Notes under the pieces: model-generated
The model's database searches: none
What the model was told of the DNA's origin: nothing
Seen by the model: the letters and a program-made list of their open reading frames with translations, nothing else
Position numbers and translations under genes: made by a program
NCBI GenBank assembly: GCA_017545095.1
Contig: JAFYCU010000093.1
Location: 1-8,371 of the forward strand
From: Muribaculaceae bacterium
GTDB lineage: Bacteria; Bacteroidota; Bacteroidia; Bacteroidales; Muribaculaceae
DNA: 8,371 nucleotides
Reading direction: 5' to 3'
Shown here: piece after piece, positions 1-7,047 of the stretch
Layout of the letters: each line of letters opens with the position of its first letter
Numbering within the stretch: the stretch's first letter is position 1

Positions 1-284
1 GACCTAATTATTCAATTGGGTTGCTCCGTGGGGAGGTTGACTACCTTAATACGACAAAGGTACGAAAAACCTCGTTTTTTCACTGCATCATGACTTGACT
101 TTTGGAACAGTCAAGGTTTGACGCTGCAAAGATAAAGTTATACATCAGATATTGCCCTCCGGGCAAATCACGCTACCCCACCTTGTGTTACGGAATCAAT
201 GCTCCACAGTTTTGATACAGCTTCAGATAATTGACACTCTTAATCTCGTAGGCGGAACAGCTACAATATGAGTTGTTGCGGCTG
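1..284. other. Gene-free left edge with small hairpins and -7-like motifs
   Basis: No convincing coding sequence is seen here. A stem-loop lies at 148-169: TTGCCC (152-157) pairs with GGGCAA (161-166), and GAT/ATC extends it past a bulged A. A second stem pairs CTTGACT (94-100) with AGTCAAG (109-115). A third, AT-rich one pairs the A-run at 65-70 with the T-run at 74-79. On the minus strand, TATCTTTG (134-127) and TACCTTTG (62-55) match the Bacteroidetes -7 consensus TAnnTTTG, but neither has a TTTG at the expected upstream distance. They may drive a gene lying left of the window. The stretch is also the 3' flank of the DUF3667 gene, but no hairpin followed by a T-run is seen just after that gene's stop. 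Confidence 0.4.
55..62 (-). promoter_or_regulatory. Candidate Bacteroidetes -7 element pointing out of the left edge
   Basis: The minus strand reads TACCTTTG, an exact match to the -7 consensus TAnnTTTG. A second match, TATCTTTG, lies further upstream at 134-127. No TTTG is found 19-21 nt upstream of either, so this is only half a promoter. The position suits a minus-strand gene starting left of base 1. Confidence 0.3.
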
Positions 285-1262
285 TTATTGGTTGTTGTGG
301 TTGTTTGACATCTGTCGGCGGACTTTGCGCGTGGCAATCAGATTGATGCCCCAGCCCAATGCCATGATAAGCAAAGCAAGAAATGCTGTAATTCCGGCGT
401 AAAAATACTTGACGCTCCCGGTTGGGTCCGGGACTCCTCCCACCTTGCTGGGGTCGAAGTCAAACACTAGATAGGCCAATGTGGAAAGCATTAAAGCCAT
501 CACCAAGAAGATGATAATCACCCGCCACAGAGTGCCCCACACACCATAGCCGAACAATTGTTTATAGGCTATCACAAAATAGGCAAGCACAGCAATGGCA
601 CTGGCAACAAAATAGAGATTGTAGTCCCAAAACAGCAATGGCGTCAGCGCGAGAAAAGAAACGACCAACTGAAGTACCAACATAAAGACTTGGATGAAGA
701 AATCCTGCGGCAAAGTGTGTCGGGTGTGGCGCGGCGAGTAGCGGAACATGACCCAAGAGGGCAAGATGTAAAAGAGCGACATGATAAAATAGGTCCACAC
801 GAAATGTTTCCGGGTCCATTCCGTGAACCCGTCGAACATCTCGGTGCGCCCGCCAAACACATCAAATGAGTCGCCCAGAAAGATTGGAAGGAAGTAATAA
901 AGCCAGAAAACGACAACCAGTGCGACGATGAAGAGCATCTTCACGGGTGGGAAGCTCACCTGGCGTCTGCCGCTGATGTAGTCGCCAATTAAATAGCCGG
1001 GTCGCAACAGCAGATGCCCGATTGTGCGCGGGAGCGATCGCGAACCCAGCCCCCAAACGTCCATCACACTCTGCCTCACACTGGCCCAGCCGACGGGACC
1101 CACGCCCGCCTTCTGCGAGCAATACGGGCAGTAATTGCCCGTGAACTGATGGTCGCAGTTGTGGCAGTGCTGCTCCTCGTGGGTCGCAAACTCATAGTCA
1201 TTCGGCTTCACCTGCCACTGCCTTAGTCGATCAATATATTCTCTGATTCGTTGCATATTCAT
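285..1262 (-). CDS. DUF3667 family membrane protein with N-terminal zinc-ribbon-like motif
   Basis: This is a 325-residue protein of unknown function. The N-terminal part is soluble and carries two CxxC pairs, C33/C36 (CHNC) and C45/C48 (CPYC), a probable zinc knuckle. Next comes the family signature: RPG near 87-89, then YISGRR and FPPVKMLF around 95-111. About six hydrophobic segments follow, at roughly 108-129, 153-172, 187-212, 217-235, 247-267 and 286-310. The tail is basic and then Asn-rich (NNHNNQ). I start at the ATG at 1262 and not at the in-frame TTG at 1295, because that TTG lies inside the -7 box of a well-formed promoter. Another ATG two codons on (1256) is also possible. The DUF3667 assignment rests on recognising the CxxC head and the RPG...P...LF block. 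The protein is predicted to sit in the inner membrane, and its biochemical role is not known to me. Confidence 0.85.
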   Translation of the reverse strand: MNMQRIREYIDRLRQWQVKPNDYEFATHEEQHCHNCDHQFTGNYCPYCSQKAGVGPVGWASVRQSVMDVWGLGSRSLPRTIGHLLLRPGYLIGDYISGRRQVSFPPVKMLFIVALVVVFWLYYFLPIFLGDSFDVFGGRTEMFDGFTEWTRKHFVWTYFIMSLFYILPSWVMFRYSPRHTRHTLPQDFFIQVFMLVLQLVVSFLALTPLLFWDYNLYFVASAIAVLAYFVIAYKQLFGYGVWGTLWRVIIIFLVMALMLSTLAYLVFDFDPSKVGGVPDPTGSVKYFYAGITAFLALLIMALGWGINLIATRKVRRQMSNNHNNQ

Positions 1263-1292
1263 TAGTCTTGTCGATTGTTCGGATTGAGTATG

Positions 1293-1324
1293 CAAATTTA
1301 CTCCTTATTCACGAACTGTGCAAA
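1293..1324 (-). promoter_or_regulatory. Bacteroidetes-type promoter for the DUF3667 gene
   Basis: On the minus strand, TTTG (1324-1321) is followed by a 20-nt spacer and TAAATTTG (1300-1293). This is an exact fit to the -33/-7 consensus of the Bacteroidetes primary sigma factor. Transcription should start a few bases after the -7 box, around 1285-1288, giving a leader of about 25 nt to the ATG at 1262. Confidence 0.75.
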
Positions 1325-1385
1325 CATTGTGTCAAAGTATTAGAAAATATGCGATACGCAAACTCGGATTTTTTCGGCGGAAGTG

Positions 1386-1417
1386 TTTGGTGTTTCGGAA
1401 AATTATTGCTAAATTTG
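1386..1417 (+). promoter_or_regulatory. Bacteroidetes-type promoter for the small charged-protein gene
   Basis: TTTG (1386-1389), a 20-nt spacer and TAAATTTG (1410-1417) make a perfect -33/-7 pair. The -7 box and spacer length are identical to those of the divergent promoter at 1293-1324. The leader to the ATG at 1487 would be about 60 nt. Confidence 0.75.
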
Positions 1418-1486
1418 TGGGCGGAAAATAGAGGAGGCCGAAACGCTTGAAAGGGAGTAGGCATTACACCTTATATATTTACGACT

Positions 1487-1753
1487 ATGGCTGAAGAGAA
1501 CAAAGGAATGCTCGATGCAGCAAAGGAGATGCTTGACGACAAGCTGGGCGATGCCAGCGAATTGATGGACAAGGCAAAAGAATTCCTTGGTGACAAGGCC
1601 GAGGATTTGCTTGAGAACGCCGACGAGCTCAAGAAAAAAGCTGTGGAGATTGGCAAGGCCATCGCCCCCGACTCGCTCGACGACAAGGTGGAAGGCGTTG
1701 TTGACCAAGCATTGGACTTCATCAAAGACAAACTGGGGAAAAAAGATCAGTGA
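1487..1753 (+). CDS. Small highly charged amphipathic-helix protein, function unknown
   Basis: This 88-residue protein has no recognised family. It is very rich in Lys, Asp, Glu, Ala and Leu and net acidic (about 25 acidic to 15 basic residues). By inspection it has no Arg, His, Cys, Trp, Tyr or Thr. Segments such as DKAKEFLGDKAEDLLE and ADELKKKAVEIGKAI have the spacing of long amphipathic helices. One Pro near residue 61 would split it into two helical parts. No signal peptide or membrane segment is seen. The composition recalls LEA-like, YtxH-like or CsbD-like stress proteins, but that is resemblance only. It is a stand-alone unit with its own perfect promoter and a strong terminator directly downstream, and it diverges from the DUF3667 gene. 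That isolation and the clean signals argue it is real and possibly well expressed. Confidence 0.75.
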   Translation: MAEENKGMLDAAKEMLDDKLGDASELMDKAKEFLGDKAEDLLENADELKKKAVEIGKAIAPDSLDDKVEGVVDQALDFIKDKLGKKDQ

Positions 1754-1778
1754 AAAACTGCCAGAATCCTGAAGAAAT

Positions 1779-1829
1779 CAAACAACAAAGGGCAATTAAA
1801 TGATTTGTCCTTTGTTGTTTGTTATTTTG
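1779..1829 (+). terminator. Intrinsic terminator after the small charged-protein gene
   Basis: A perfect 13-bp stem pairs 1779-1791 (CAAACAACAAAGG) with 1809-1821 (CCTTTGTTGTTTG). A G-U pair and three further base pairs extend it inward to a short loop. A T-rich stretch (TTATTTTG) follows. It begins 26 nt after the stop codon. Confidence 0.8.
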
Positions 1830-1853
1830 AATTTACGATGACCACACTCGTCC

Positions 1854-1861
1854 CAAAGGTA
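1854..1861 (-). promoter_or_regulatory. Candidate minus-strand -7 element in the spacer ahead of gpmI
   Basis: The minus strand reads TACCTTTG, with TTTC 19 nt upstream (1884-1881), a near match to the -33 TTTG. Transcription would run left through the terminator hairpin and antisense to the small charged-protein gene. No coding sequence fits such a transcript, so chance is a fair alternative. Confidence 0.25.
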
Positions 1862-1922
1862 AATGGAGCATTCATCTCGCGAAAAAATTCACTCAGATAA
1901 CGCTAATTGAGCAGATATTTCG

Positions 1923-1930
1923 TAATTTTG
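1923..1930 (+). promoter_or_regulatory. Promoter -7 element of the gpmI operon
   Basis: TAATTTTG matches TAnnTTTG and lies 34 nt before the gpmI ATG. The expected TTTG at -33 is not present; a TTG sits at 1907-1909, too close for the usual spacing. The leader is AT-rich with no purine-rich Shine-Dalgarno. Confidence 0.55.
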
Positions 1931-1964
1931 CACCTTCAAATTTAGAATTAATTAATCAGACGCA

Positions 1965-3494
1965 ATGACACAGAAAGCTTTACTGATGATACTGGATGGC
2001 TGGGGCGTTGGGCCACGTGACAAGAGCAACGCCATCTACCACACGCCCACCCCTTACTGGGACTATCTGCTGGGCCGTTACCCCAACAGCGTGCTGCAGG
2101 CAAGCGGCGAGGACGTGGGTCTGCCCGACGGACAGATGGGCAACAGCGAGGTGGGACACCTGAACATTGGCGCGGGCCGCGTGGTGTACCAGGACCTGGT
2201 GAAAATTAACAAAGCGATTGCCGACGGCAGCATCCGCGAGAACCCCGAGGTGGTGGCGGCCTTCACCACCGCCCGCGACCGTGACTGCGGCATCCACTTC
2301 ATGGGGCTGACCTCGACGGGCGGTGTACACAGTTCGCTGGACCACCTGATGGCCCTGTGCGACCTGGCCAAGGAATACGGCCTGACCAAAGTCTATGTCC
2401 ACTGCTTCATGGATGGCCGCGACACCGACCCGGAGAGCGGCAAGGGCTACGTGGCGCAAGTGGAGGCGCACTGCGCCCAGAGCACCGGCACGGTGGCCAC
2501 CGTGGTGGGTCGCTACTACGCCATGGACCGCGACAAGAACTGGGACCGCATCAAGCTGGCCTATGACCTGCTCACCGCCGGCGAGGGCCGCAAGAGCGAC
2601 AACATGACTCAGGCCATCCAGCAGAGCTACGACGAAGGCGTGACCGACGAGTTTATCAAGCCCATTGTCAACACCACCGTGGATGGCCGTATCCAGCCAG
2701 GCGATGTGGTGGTGTTCTTCAACTTCCGCAACGACCGCGCCAAGGAGATGACCATCGCGCTCACGCAGCAGGATATGCCCGAGCACGGCCTGCACACCCT
2801 GCCCGACTTGCATTATTGCTGCATGACCCCCTACGACGCCACGTTTACCGGGCTGCACATCCTGTTCCCCAAGCAGGACGTGAGCAACACCCTGGGCGAG
2901 TACCTGTCGTCGCTCGGCAAGCGCCAGCTGCACATCGCCGAGACCGAGAAATATGCCCATGTGACCTTCTTCTTCAACGGCGGCCGCGAGGCACCCTACG
3001 ATGGCGAGGACCGCATCCTGGTGCCGTCGCCCAAGGTGGCCACCTACGACCTACAGCCCGAGATGAGTGCCCCCGAGGTGTGCGCCAAACTCACCGAGGC
3101 CATCCGCACCGAGCAATACGACTTCATCGTGGTGAACTACGCCAATGGCGACATGGTGGGCCACACGGGCGTTTACACCGCCATCGAAAAGGCCGTGGAA
3201 ACCATCGACAACTGTGTGCGCGACACCGTGGAGACGGCACGCATGGCGGGCTACGAGGTGATAATCATCGCCGACCACGGCAATGCCGACCATGCGTTCA
3301 ACTGCGACGGCACACCCAACACGGCACATTCACTCAATCCCGTGCCGTTCATCTATGTGACCGAACGCCCCGAGGCACAGGTGCTGGGCGGTGGCCGACT
3401 GGCCGATGTGGCTCCCTCCATCCTGCAAATCATGCAGCTGCTCCAGCCCGCCGAGATGACTGGCCGCGGACTGCTCACCACTACACGGGAATGA
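1965..3494 (+). CDS. gpmI: 2,3-bisphosphoglycerate-independent phosphoglycerate mutase
   Basis: This glycolytic enzyme interconverts 3- and 2-phosphoglycerate in the cytosol through a phosphoserine intermediate and two Mn ions. At 509 residues it is the normal full length. The alkaline-phosphatase-type metal-binding residues are present: D11 (DGWG), nucleophile S61 (GNSEVGH), D396 and H400 (GDMVGH), D437/H438 (ADHGN) and H455 (TAHS). Substrate-side motifs are also intact: H122 (GGVHS), GRD at 151-153, R183 ([10 protein letters not shown]), R255/R258 (NFRNDR) and K329 (EKY). The inserted mutase domain spans roughly residues 77-300. The ATG at 1965 puts the first metal-binding motif at residue 11, as expected. 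It is the first gene of a two-gene unit and its stop overlaps the next start (ATGA at 3491-3494). Strong GC-rich third positions create long shadow reading frames on both strands, none of which I regard as genes. Confidence 0.98.
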   Translation: MTQKALLMILDGWGVGPRDKSNAIYHTPTPYWDYLLGRYPNSVLQASGEDVGLPDGQMGNSEVGHLNIGAGRVVYQDLVKINKAIADGSIRENPEVVAAFTTARDRDCGIHFMGLTSTGGVHSSLDHLMALCDLAKEYGLTKVYVHCFMDGRDTDPESGKGYVAQVEAHCAQSTGTVATVVGRYYAMDRDKNWDRIKLAYDLLTAGEGRKSDNMTQAIQQSYDEGVTDEFIKPIVNTTVDGRIQPGDVVVFFNFRNDRAKEMTIALTQQDMPEHGLHTLPDLHYCCMTPYDATFTGLHILFPKQDVSNTLGEYLSSLGKRQLHIAETEKYAHVTFFFNGGREAPYDGEDRILVPSPKVATYDLQPEMSAPEVCAKLTEAIRTEQYDFIVVNYANGDMVGHTGVYTAIEKAVETIDNCVRDTVETARMAGYEVIIIADHGNADHAFNCDGTPNTAHSLNPVPFIYVTERPEAQVLGGGRLADVAPSILQIMQLLQPAEMTGRGLLTTTRE

Positions 3495-4054
3495 CCACGC
3501 TCTACCTGGTGCGGCACGGCCTCACCGAGGACAACGACGCACAACTGCTGCAAGGCATCTCTCCCGGCAAATTGAACGCTGCGGGAGTGGCACAAATGGA
3601 GCGACTGGCCGACGAACTGTGCGGCCAGCGCTTTGATGCCATCATCGCCAGCGACCTGCAACGCGCCATCGACTCGGCGCACATCATCGCCCGTGGACGC
3701 GGGCAGGAGGTGGCCACCACGCCGCTGCTGCGCGAGCGCGACTGGGGCGACTTCACCGGGCGGTTCATCCCCGACCTGAAAGACCTTCCGTTCCCGGCCA
3801 ATGTGGAATCGCTCAACCACTTGCTCGACCGCGCCCGGCAGTTCATCGTCTGGGTGCAGACGCAGTACCCCAGCCAGACGGTGCTTGCCGTGGGGCACGG
3901 CATTATCAACAAAGCCGTGCAGGCGGTGCATTATGGCAAACCGATGCGCGAACTGAACAAGATGGGCAACGCCGAGTGCCGCATCCTGCACCTCGACGGC
4001 GCAGCAGCCAAAGCCGTGCCCGAAGCACCCGATGCGAAGCTGAATTTGAAGTGA
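3491..4054 (+). CDS. Histidine phosphatase superfamily protein (phosphoglycerate-mutase-like)
   Basis: This 187-residue cytosolic protein belongs to the branch-1 histidine phosphatase superfamily. Visible catalytic features are the RHG motif at R8-H9-G10 with H9 as phosphate acceptor, R58 in SDLQRA, E82 in [12 protein letters not shown], and the second histidine H136 in VGHG. The ATG at 3491 overlaps the gpmI stop by four bases, so translation is probably coupled. The same frame stays open for 225 codons upstream inside gpmI, but that part is a shadow because the RHG motif must lie near the N-terminus. Members of this family act as sugar-phosphate, alpha-ribazole-phosphate or phosphoserine phosphatases or as cofactor-dependent mutases, and sequence alone does not decide between them here. 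At under 190 residues it is shorter than classical cofactor-dependent mutase (about 230-250), which favours a phosphatase. No other cobalamin gene is nearby to support a CobC role. Confidence 0.9.
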   Translation: MTTLYLVRHGLTEDNDAQLLQGISPGKLNAAGVAQMERLADELCGQRFDAIIASDLQRAIDSAHIIARGRGQEVATTPLLRERDWGDFTGRFIPDLKDLPFPANVESLNHLLDRARQFIVWVQTQYPSQTVLAVGHGIINKAVQAVHYGKPMRELNKMGNAECRILHLDGAAAKAVPEAPDAKLNLK

Positions 4055-4074
4055 GGAGCCGGAGGCCTAAAAAG

Positions 4075-4115
4075 ACTAGAAAACCAGCAACACTAGTTAA
4101 ACTAGTTTAAACTAG
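4075..4115. repeat. ACTAG-repeat cluster with a perfect palindrome between convergent genes
   Basis: ACTAG occurs four times (4075-4079, 4092-4096, 4101-4105, 4111-4115). The last two copies flank a perfect 14-bp palindrome, CTAGTTTAAACTAG (4102-4115). The surrounding bases are A-rich, with repeated AAACCAG-like and AAACTA-like words. It fills the 83-nt gap between the end of the phosphatase gene and the end of hydF. It may be a regional transcription stop or a simple-sequence tract. No clear plus-strand hairpin followed by a T-run is visible. Confidence 0.55.
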
Positions 4116-4118
4116 CTA

Positions 4119-4161
4119 AACCAGAAAAACTACCGGCCTATCCCCCAAGTTCCACTTGGGG
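4119..4161 (-). terminator. Possible hydF terminator whose stem lies in the last codons
   Basis: A perfect 8-bp stem with a 3-nt loop, CCCCAAGT (4143-4150) and ACTTGGGG (4154-4161), covers the final codons of hydF. Reading the minus strand, the stop TAG (4140-4138) and a short GC-rich stretch follow, then TTTTT (4129-4125). The T-run begins some 13 nt after the stem, further than in a classical intrinsic terminator, so this is tentative. Confidence 0.35.
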
Positions 4162-5340
4162 CAGGATACCGTTGAGGTGGGCGATGGCGAGGCCGTAGTT
4201 GGTGATGGGCACGCCTTGCTGTTGTGCACGCGTGATGCGCGACTGCATCAGGCGGCGGTTGAACATGCAGGCGCCGCAATGGATGATGAGGTCGTAGGCG
4301 GTGAGGTCTTGCGGCCAGTCCTTGCCAGCGCGGATGTCGAATTGCACGCTCTCCCCCACCCGCTTGCGAATCAGCGCGGGAATCTTTTCGCGGCCGATGT
4401 CCTCGCTCATGGGGGCATGGGTGCACGCCTCGGCGATGAGCACCCGCGACTGCGGTGTGAGCCGGTCGATGGCGGCAGCTCCGGCGGCCATCACCCGCAC
4501 ATCGCCCTTGAGCGCGGCCATCAGCACCGAGAACGACGTGAGGCGCGACTGCGCGGGTTTCTTTTCATACACCGCCTTGAACACCTGCGAGTCGGTGATG
4601 ATAAGTGCCGGCGGCTCGCGTAGCGCGGCCAGGCTACGCTCCAGCCCCTCGAGGGTGCAGCACAGCACGGTGCAGTCTTTGTCAAGCAGGTCGCGGATGG
4701 TCTGCACCTGCGGCAGGATGAGCCGTCCTTTGGGCGCCTGCGGGTCCTGCGGCATCACCAGCAGCACGGTGTCGCCTTTGGCAGCCAGCGCACCGGTCAA
4801 CGACATCGATACATCGTCGCCGGCGGCACGCGCCATCGCCTGGCGCAACTCCGCCAAACCCTGCCCAGTGACACAGCTCACTAGCACAGGCTCAAGTCCT
4901 AAAACTGACTTAAGGCGCGATGCCACTGATTGCGCATCATCATGGATGTCAACCTTGTTCAACACCAGCACCGTGGGCACCTCGCGGCGTTGGAGCACGG
5001 CCAGCCATTCGCGTTCCTGGCTCAAGTCGCCGCCGCCATCGGTGACCAGCAGGGCCATGTCGGCCTGATCCACCACGCGCTGTGTGCGCTCGTTACGTAG
5101 ATTGCCCACCATGCCCTCGTCGTCGAAGCCCGCCGTGTCGATAAACACGACAGGGCCAAGCGGGAGGAGTTCCATGGCGCGCAGCACGGGGTCGGTCGTG
5201 GTGCCGGGCTGTGCCGAGACGATAGCCGCTGGCTGTCCCGTGAGCGCGTTCAGCAGCGACGACTTACCCACATTGCGCCGCCCGAAGATGGCGATGTGCC
5301 GTCGCACCGCCTGCGGCGTCTGGTTAAGGTCTTGAGACAT
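4138..5340 (-). CDS. hydF: [FeFe]-hydrogenase H-cluster maturation GTPase HydF
   Basis: HydF is the scaffold and carrier on which the 2Fe subcluster of [FeFe] hydrogenase is completed before transfer to apo-HydA. The 400-residue protein has the usual three parts. The N-terminal Ras-like GTPase has the P-loop GRRNVGKSS at 20-28, switch threonines at 47-49, DTAG at 68-71, NKVD at 128-131 and a G5-like SCVTGQG at 155-161. A dimerisation region covers roughly 180-270. The C-terminal iron-sulfur domain holds C306-T-H308 and H354-C355-G-A-C358, with exactly 45 residues between H308 and H354, matching the family's CxHx(44-53)HCxxC pattern. All expected ligands are intact, so it should be functional. 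Its ATG lies 24 nt after the stop of the ATPase/nuclease gene on the same strand, and no -7 box is seen in that gap, which suggests co-transcription. hydG lies further upstream on the same strand; hydE and hydA are not in view. Confidence 0.97.
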   Translation of the reverse strand: MSQDLNQTPQAVRRHIAIFGRRNVGKSSLLNALTGQPAAIVSAQPGTTTDPVLRAMELLPLGPVVFIDTAGFDDEGMVGNLRNERTQRVVDQADMALLVTDGGGDLSQEREWLAVLQRREVPTVLVLNKVDIHDDAQSVASRLKSVLGLEPVLVSCVTGQGLAELRQAMARAAGDDVSMSLTGALAAKGDTVLLVMPQDPQAPKGRLILPQVQTIRDLLDKDCTVLCCTLEGLERSLAALREPPALIITDSQVFKAVYEKKPAQSRLTSFSVLMAALKGDVRVMAAGAAAIDRLTPQSRVLIAEACTHAPMSEDIGREKIPALIRKRVGESVQFDIRAGKDWPQDLTAYDLIIHCGACMFNRRLMQSRITRAQQQGVPITNYGLAIAHLNGILPQVELGG

Positions 5341-5364
5341 TGTTTCTTGTATTGGGATTATATT

Positions 5365-6921
5365 CTATTGGCAGAGCCAGTCATCGATGGTGCGAGTCTC
5401 CTTGTTGATATTGATGGCCAATAAGCGCACGGGGTGGCCGTCGTGGCGGTACTTCACGGCATAGTCCTTGCGTTGCAGCTGCGCCATGGCCTCCTGTGCC
5501 GTAGCACTGTACTTGAGTTCCACTACATAGATTTCCTGGGGCATAAGCAGCACCAAGTCGGCACGACCATTGCTTGTGCGGTCCTCCACACGAATGTCGG
5601 CCTCAAACGATGCCAGCACAGCGTACAAGATGGCTTGATAGTGCCGCTCGTTGTCATTGGCAACATCGTAGGGGATAGAAGCGAAGAAATCACGCAGTGC
5701 AGCCATGAAATCGGCTATGTCGCCGCCACGACGCAAGGCGAAATACGCCTTGCGCAAATAGAAAGTGCGGTCGGGCGACGCACCGGCACGCGCCAGCAGC
5801 GATTCGCCCAATCCCACACGCACCTCCTGGTTGGGGATGCCCAGCGTGTAGGTGCGCATGTCGCGGTCATAGCCTTTGATGGTCATATAGCCGCTTTGGT
5901 AGAGCACGGGCACCACATCGCTGATTTGCTCGGCGGGCGCATCGAAGCGCGATTTCTGCGCCTCGACACACTCTATGTCGTCAAGTTCGAAATGGTGGTC
6001 AGCCATCAATTTCAACAGCCACGACGATGTGCCGCTTTCAAACCAGTAGTAATCAACCTTTTGGTTGCCAAGAGCCTTGACCAGGCTCAATAGGTTGTAG
6101 ATGTCGGCGGTCATATCTTCGCTGAAATGGTAGCCGTCGTAGTGCTGCTTGAGAATGTCCAGCATCTCGTCGGGCGCGATGCCTTCGCGTTCGGCCAGAC
6201 GCTCGACACCGGGAAGCATCTGTGTGGCCAGCTCCTCGGCGGTGATGCCGCACAACGCCTCGTACTGCGGCAGCAGACTGATGTTGTTCAGGTTGTTGAG
6301 CTCGCTGAAGATGCTCAGCTGTGAGAACTTGGTGATACCCGTAATGAACACGAAGCGCAACCGCTCGGCTTCTCCCTTGAGCGGTGCATAGAAGTCGCGC
6401 ATGATGTCGCGCACCTGCTCCATCTGCGCGGGCTTGTCGAGGTTCTCCAACACTGGCGCGTCGTACTCGTCGAGCAGCACCACCACTGGCATACCCGTGG
6501 CTGCGTGAGCCGCCTGGATGAGAAGGCTCAGACGGGTGCCAAAACTGAAGTCAGGCTTTGGGGTGAGTTGATAAAGTTTTTCGTAGTACATCAAGATGCC
6601 ATCAAGCAGCGAGTTGAGGTTAGCAATACTGATAGCCTTGCCCTTGCTCATGTCGAGGTGCAGCACGGGATGCTGCTTCCACTCCGTCTCCAGCCGGTCG
6701 ATGGCCAGCCCCTCGAACAGGTCACGCCGGCCCTGGAAATAGTACTTGAGCGTGGACAGCAACAGCGACTTGCCGAACCGGCGCGGGCGGCTCAGAAATA
6801 GGTACTTCCCACTCTTCACAATTGAGTAAATCATGTCGGTCTTGTCGATATAGACCATTCCGTCGTTGCGGATGTTGGCGAAATCCTGCTCGCCGATGGG
6901 GTAAATAAGCGGCTTGTTCAT
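5365..6921 (-). CDS. AAA-ATPase-like / PD-(D/E)XK nuclease-like protein (DUF1703 type)
   Basis: This 518-residue two-domain protein belongs to a family common and often multi-copy in Bacteroidales and Clostridia. The N-terminal ATPase domain starts with YPIGEQDF and YIDKTDM. It has the family's variant Walker A (RPRRFGKS, 45-52), a Walker B ending in LLDEYDAP (149-156) and a sensor-like TGITKFS (194-200). The C-terminal domain has the PD-(D/E)XK-like core D455 (GRADLVLL), E468 and K470 (VVELKYS), with a possible upstream E440. All these residues are present, so it does not look decayed. The ATG at 6921 puts the conserved N-terminus at the usual position, and a near-consensus promoter lies just upstream. 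Its role is not established; ATP-dependent DNA processing or a mobile or defence-linked function is inference. It sits between hydG and hydF, which is not a functional grouping I recognise, so it is probably an inserted gene that now precedes hydF. Confidence 0.92.
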   Translation of the reverse strand: MNKPLIYPIGEQDFANIRNDGMVYIDKTDMIYSIVKSGKYLFLSRPRRFGKSLLLSTLKYYFQGRRDLFEGLAIDRLETEWKQHPVLHLDMSKGKAISIANLNSLLDGILMYYEKLYQLTPKPDFSFGTRLSLLIQAAHAATGMPVVVLLDEYDAPVLENLDKPAQMEQVRDIMRDFYAPLKGEAERLRFVFITGITKFSQLSIFSELNNLNNISLLPQYEALCGITAEELATQMLPGVERLAEREGIAPDEMLDILKQHYDGYHFSEDMTADIYNLLSLVKALGNQKVDYYWFESGTSSWLLKLMADHHFELDDIECVEAQKSRFDAPAEQISDVVPVLYQSGYMTIKGYDRDMRTYTLGIPNQEVRVGLGESLLARAGASPDRTFYLRKAYFALRRGGDIADFMAALRDFFASIPYDVANDNERHYQAILYAVLASFEADIRVEDRTSNGRADLVLLMPQEIYVVELKYSATAQEAMAQLQRKDYAVKYRHDGHPVRLLAININKETRTIDDWLCQ

Positions 6922-6941
6922 CGCAGTTGGGTTTTAGACTG

Positions 6942-6973
6942 CAAAGGTAGTGCAAAATTTGTGCAAGTCGAAA
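6942..6973 (-). promoter_or_regulatory. Promoter of the ATPase/nuclease gene (and probably hydF)
   Basis: The minus strand shows TACCTTTG (6949-6942), an exact -7 match. It is preceded, after a 20-nt spacer, by TTTC (6973-6970), one base off TTTG. The start codon at 6921 lies about 20 nt past the -7 box. A direct repeat GTGCAA (6951-6956 and 6961-6966, plus-strand reading) lies in the spacer and might bind a regulator. Confidence 0.6.
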
Positions 6974-6999
6974 ACAATTCAAAAAAATTTTGAATTGTT
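6973..6999. repeat. 12-bp perfect inverted repeat overlapping the -33 region
   Basis: AACAATTCAAAA (6973-6984) and TTTTGAATTGTT (6988-6999) are perfect reverse complements around a 3-nt loop. Because it abuts the -33 box of the ATPase/nuclease promoter, it could be an operator. It could equally be a terminator-like hairpin for transcripts entering from the right. Confidence 0.6.
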
Positions 7000-7047
7000 G
7001 AGGCGCAGCCAAGTTTATACAAACCGTGTCCTTGCCCGAAAAAGGTT

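Noticed and set aside
16..62. Resemblance of the left edge (TTGGGTT ... CAAAGGTA) to the structured spacer at 7115-7168
   Set aside because: Only the ends match by eye, the middles do not align and the left copy has no long stem. CAAAGGTA alone is explained by the -7 consensus.
1268..1450. 60-codon plus-strand frame across the divergent promoter region
   Set aside because: It overlaps both promoters, has no plausible leader and shows no coding character.
1980..2960. 326-codon minus-strand open frame opposite gpmI
   Set aside because: It is the mirror of a GC-rich, strongly codon-biased real gene; its translation is low-complexity (His, Val, Ala, Gly-rich) with no motif. gpmI on the other strand has every catalytic residue.
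2816..3490. 225-codon N-terminal extension of the histidine phosphatase frame inside gpmI
   Set aside because: The translation is Arg/His/Pro-rich shadow sequence, and the RHG catalytic motif should lie within the first ten or so residues, which the ATG at 3491 gives.
4301..5068. 255-codon plus-strand open frame opposite hydF
   Set aside because: It is a Ser/Arg-rich shadow of hydF with no domain signature; hydF itself is complete with all motifs.
5434..6093. 219-codon plus-strand open frame opposite the ATPase/nuclease gene
   Set aside because: It is a shadow frame covering the nuclease domain, whose D455/E468/K470 core is read on the minus strand.
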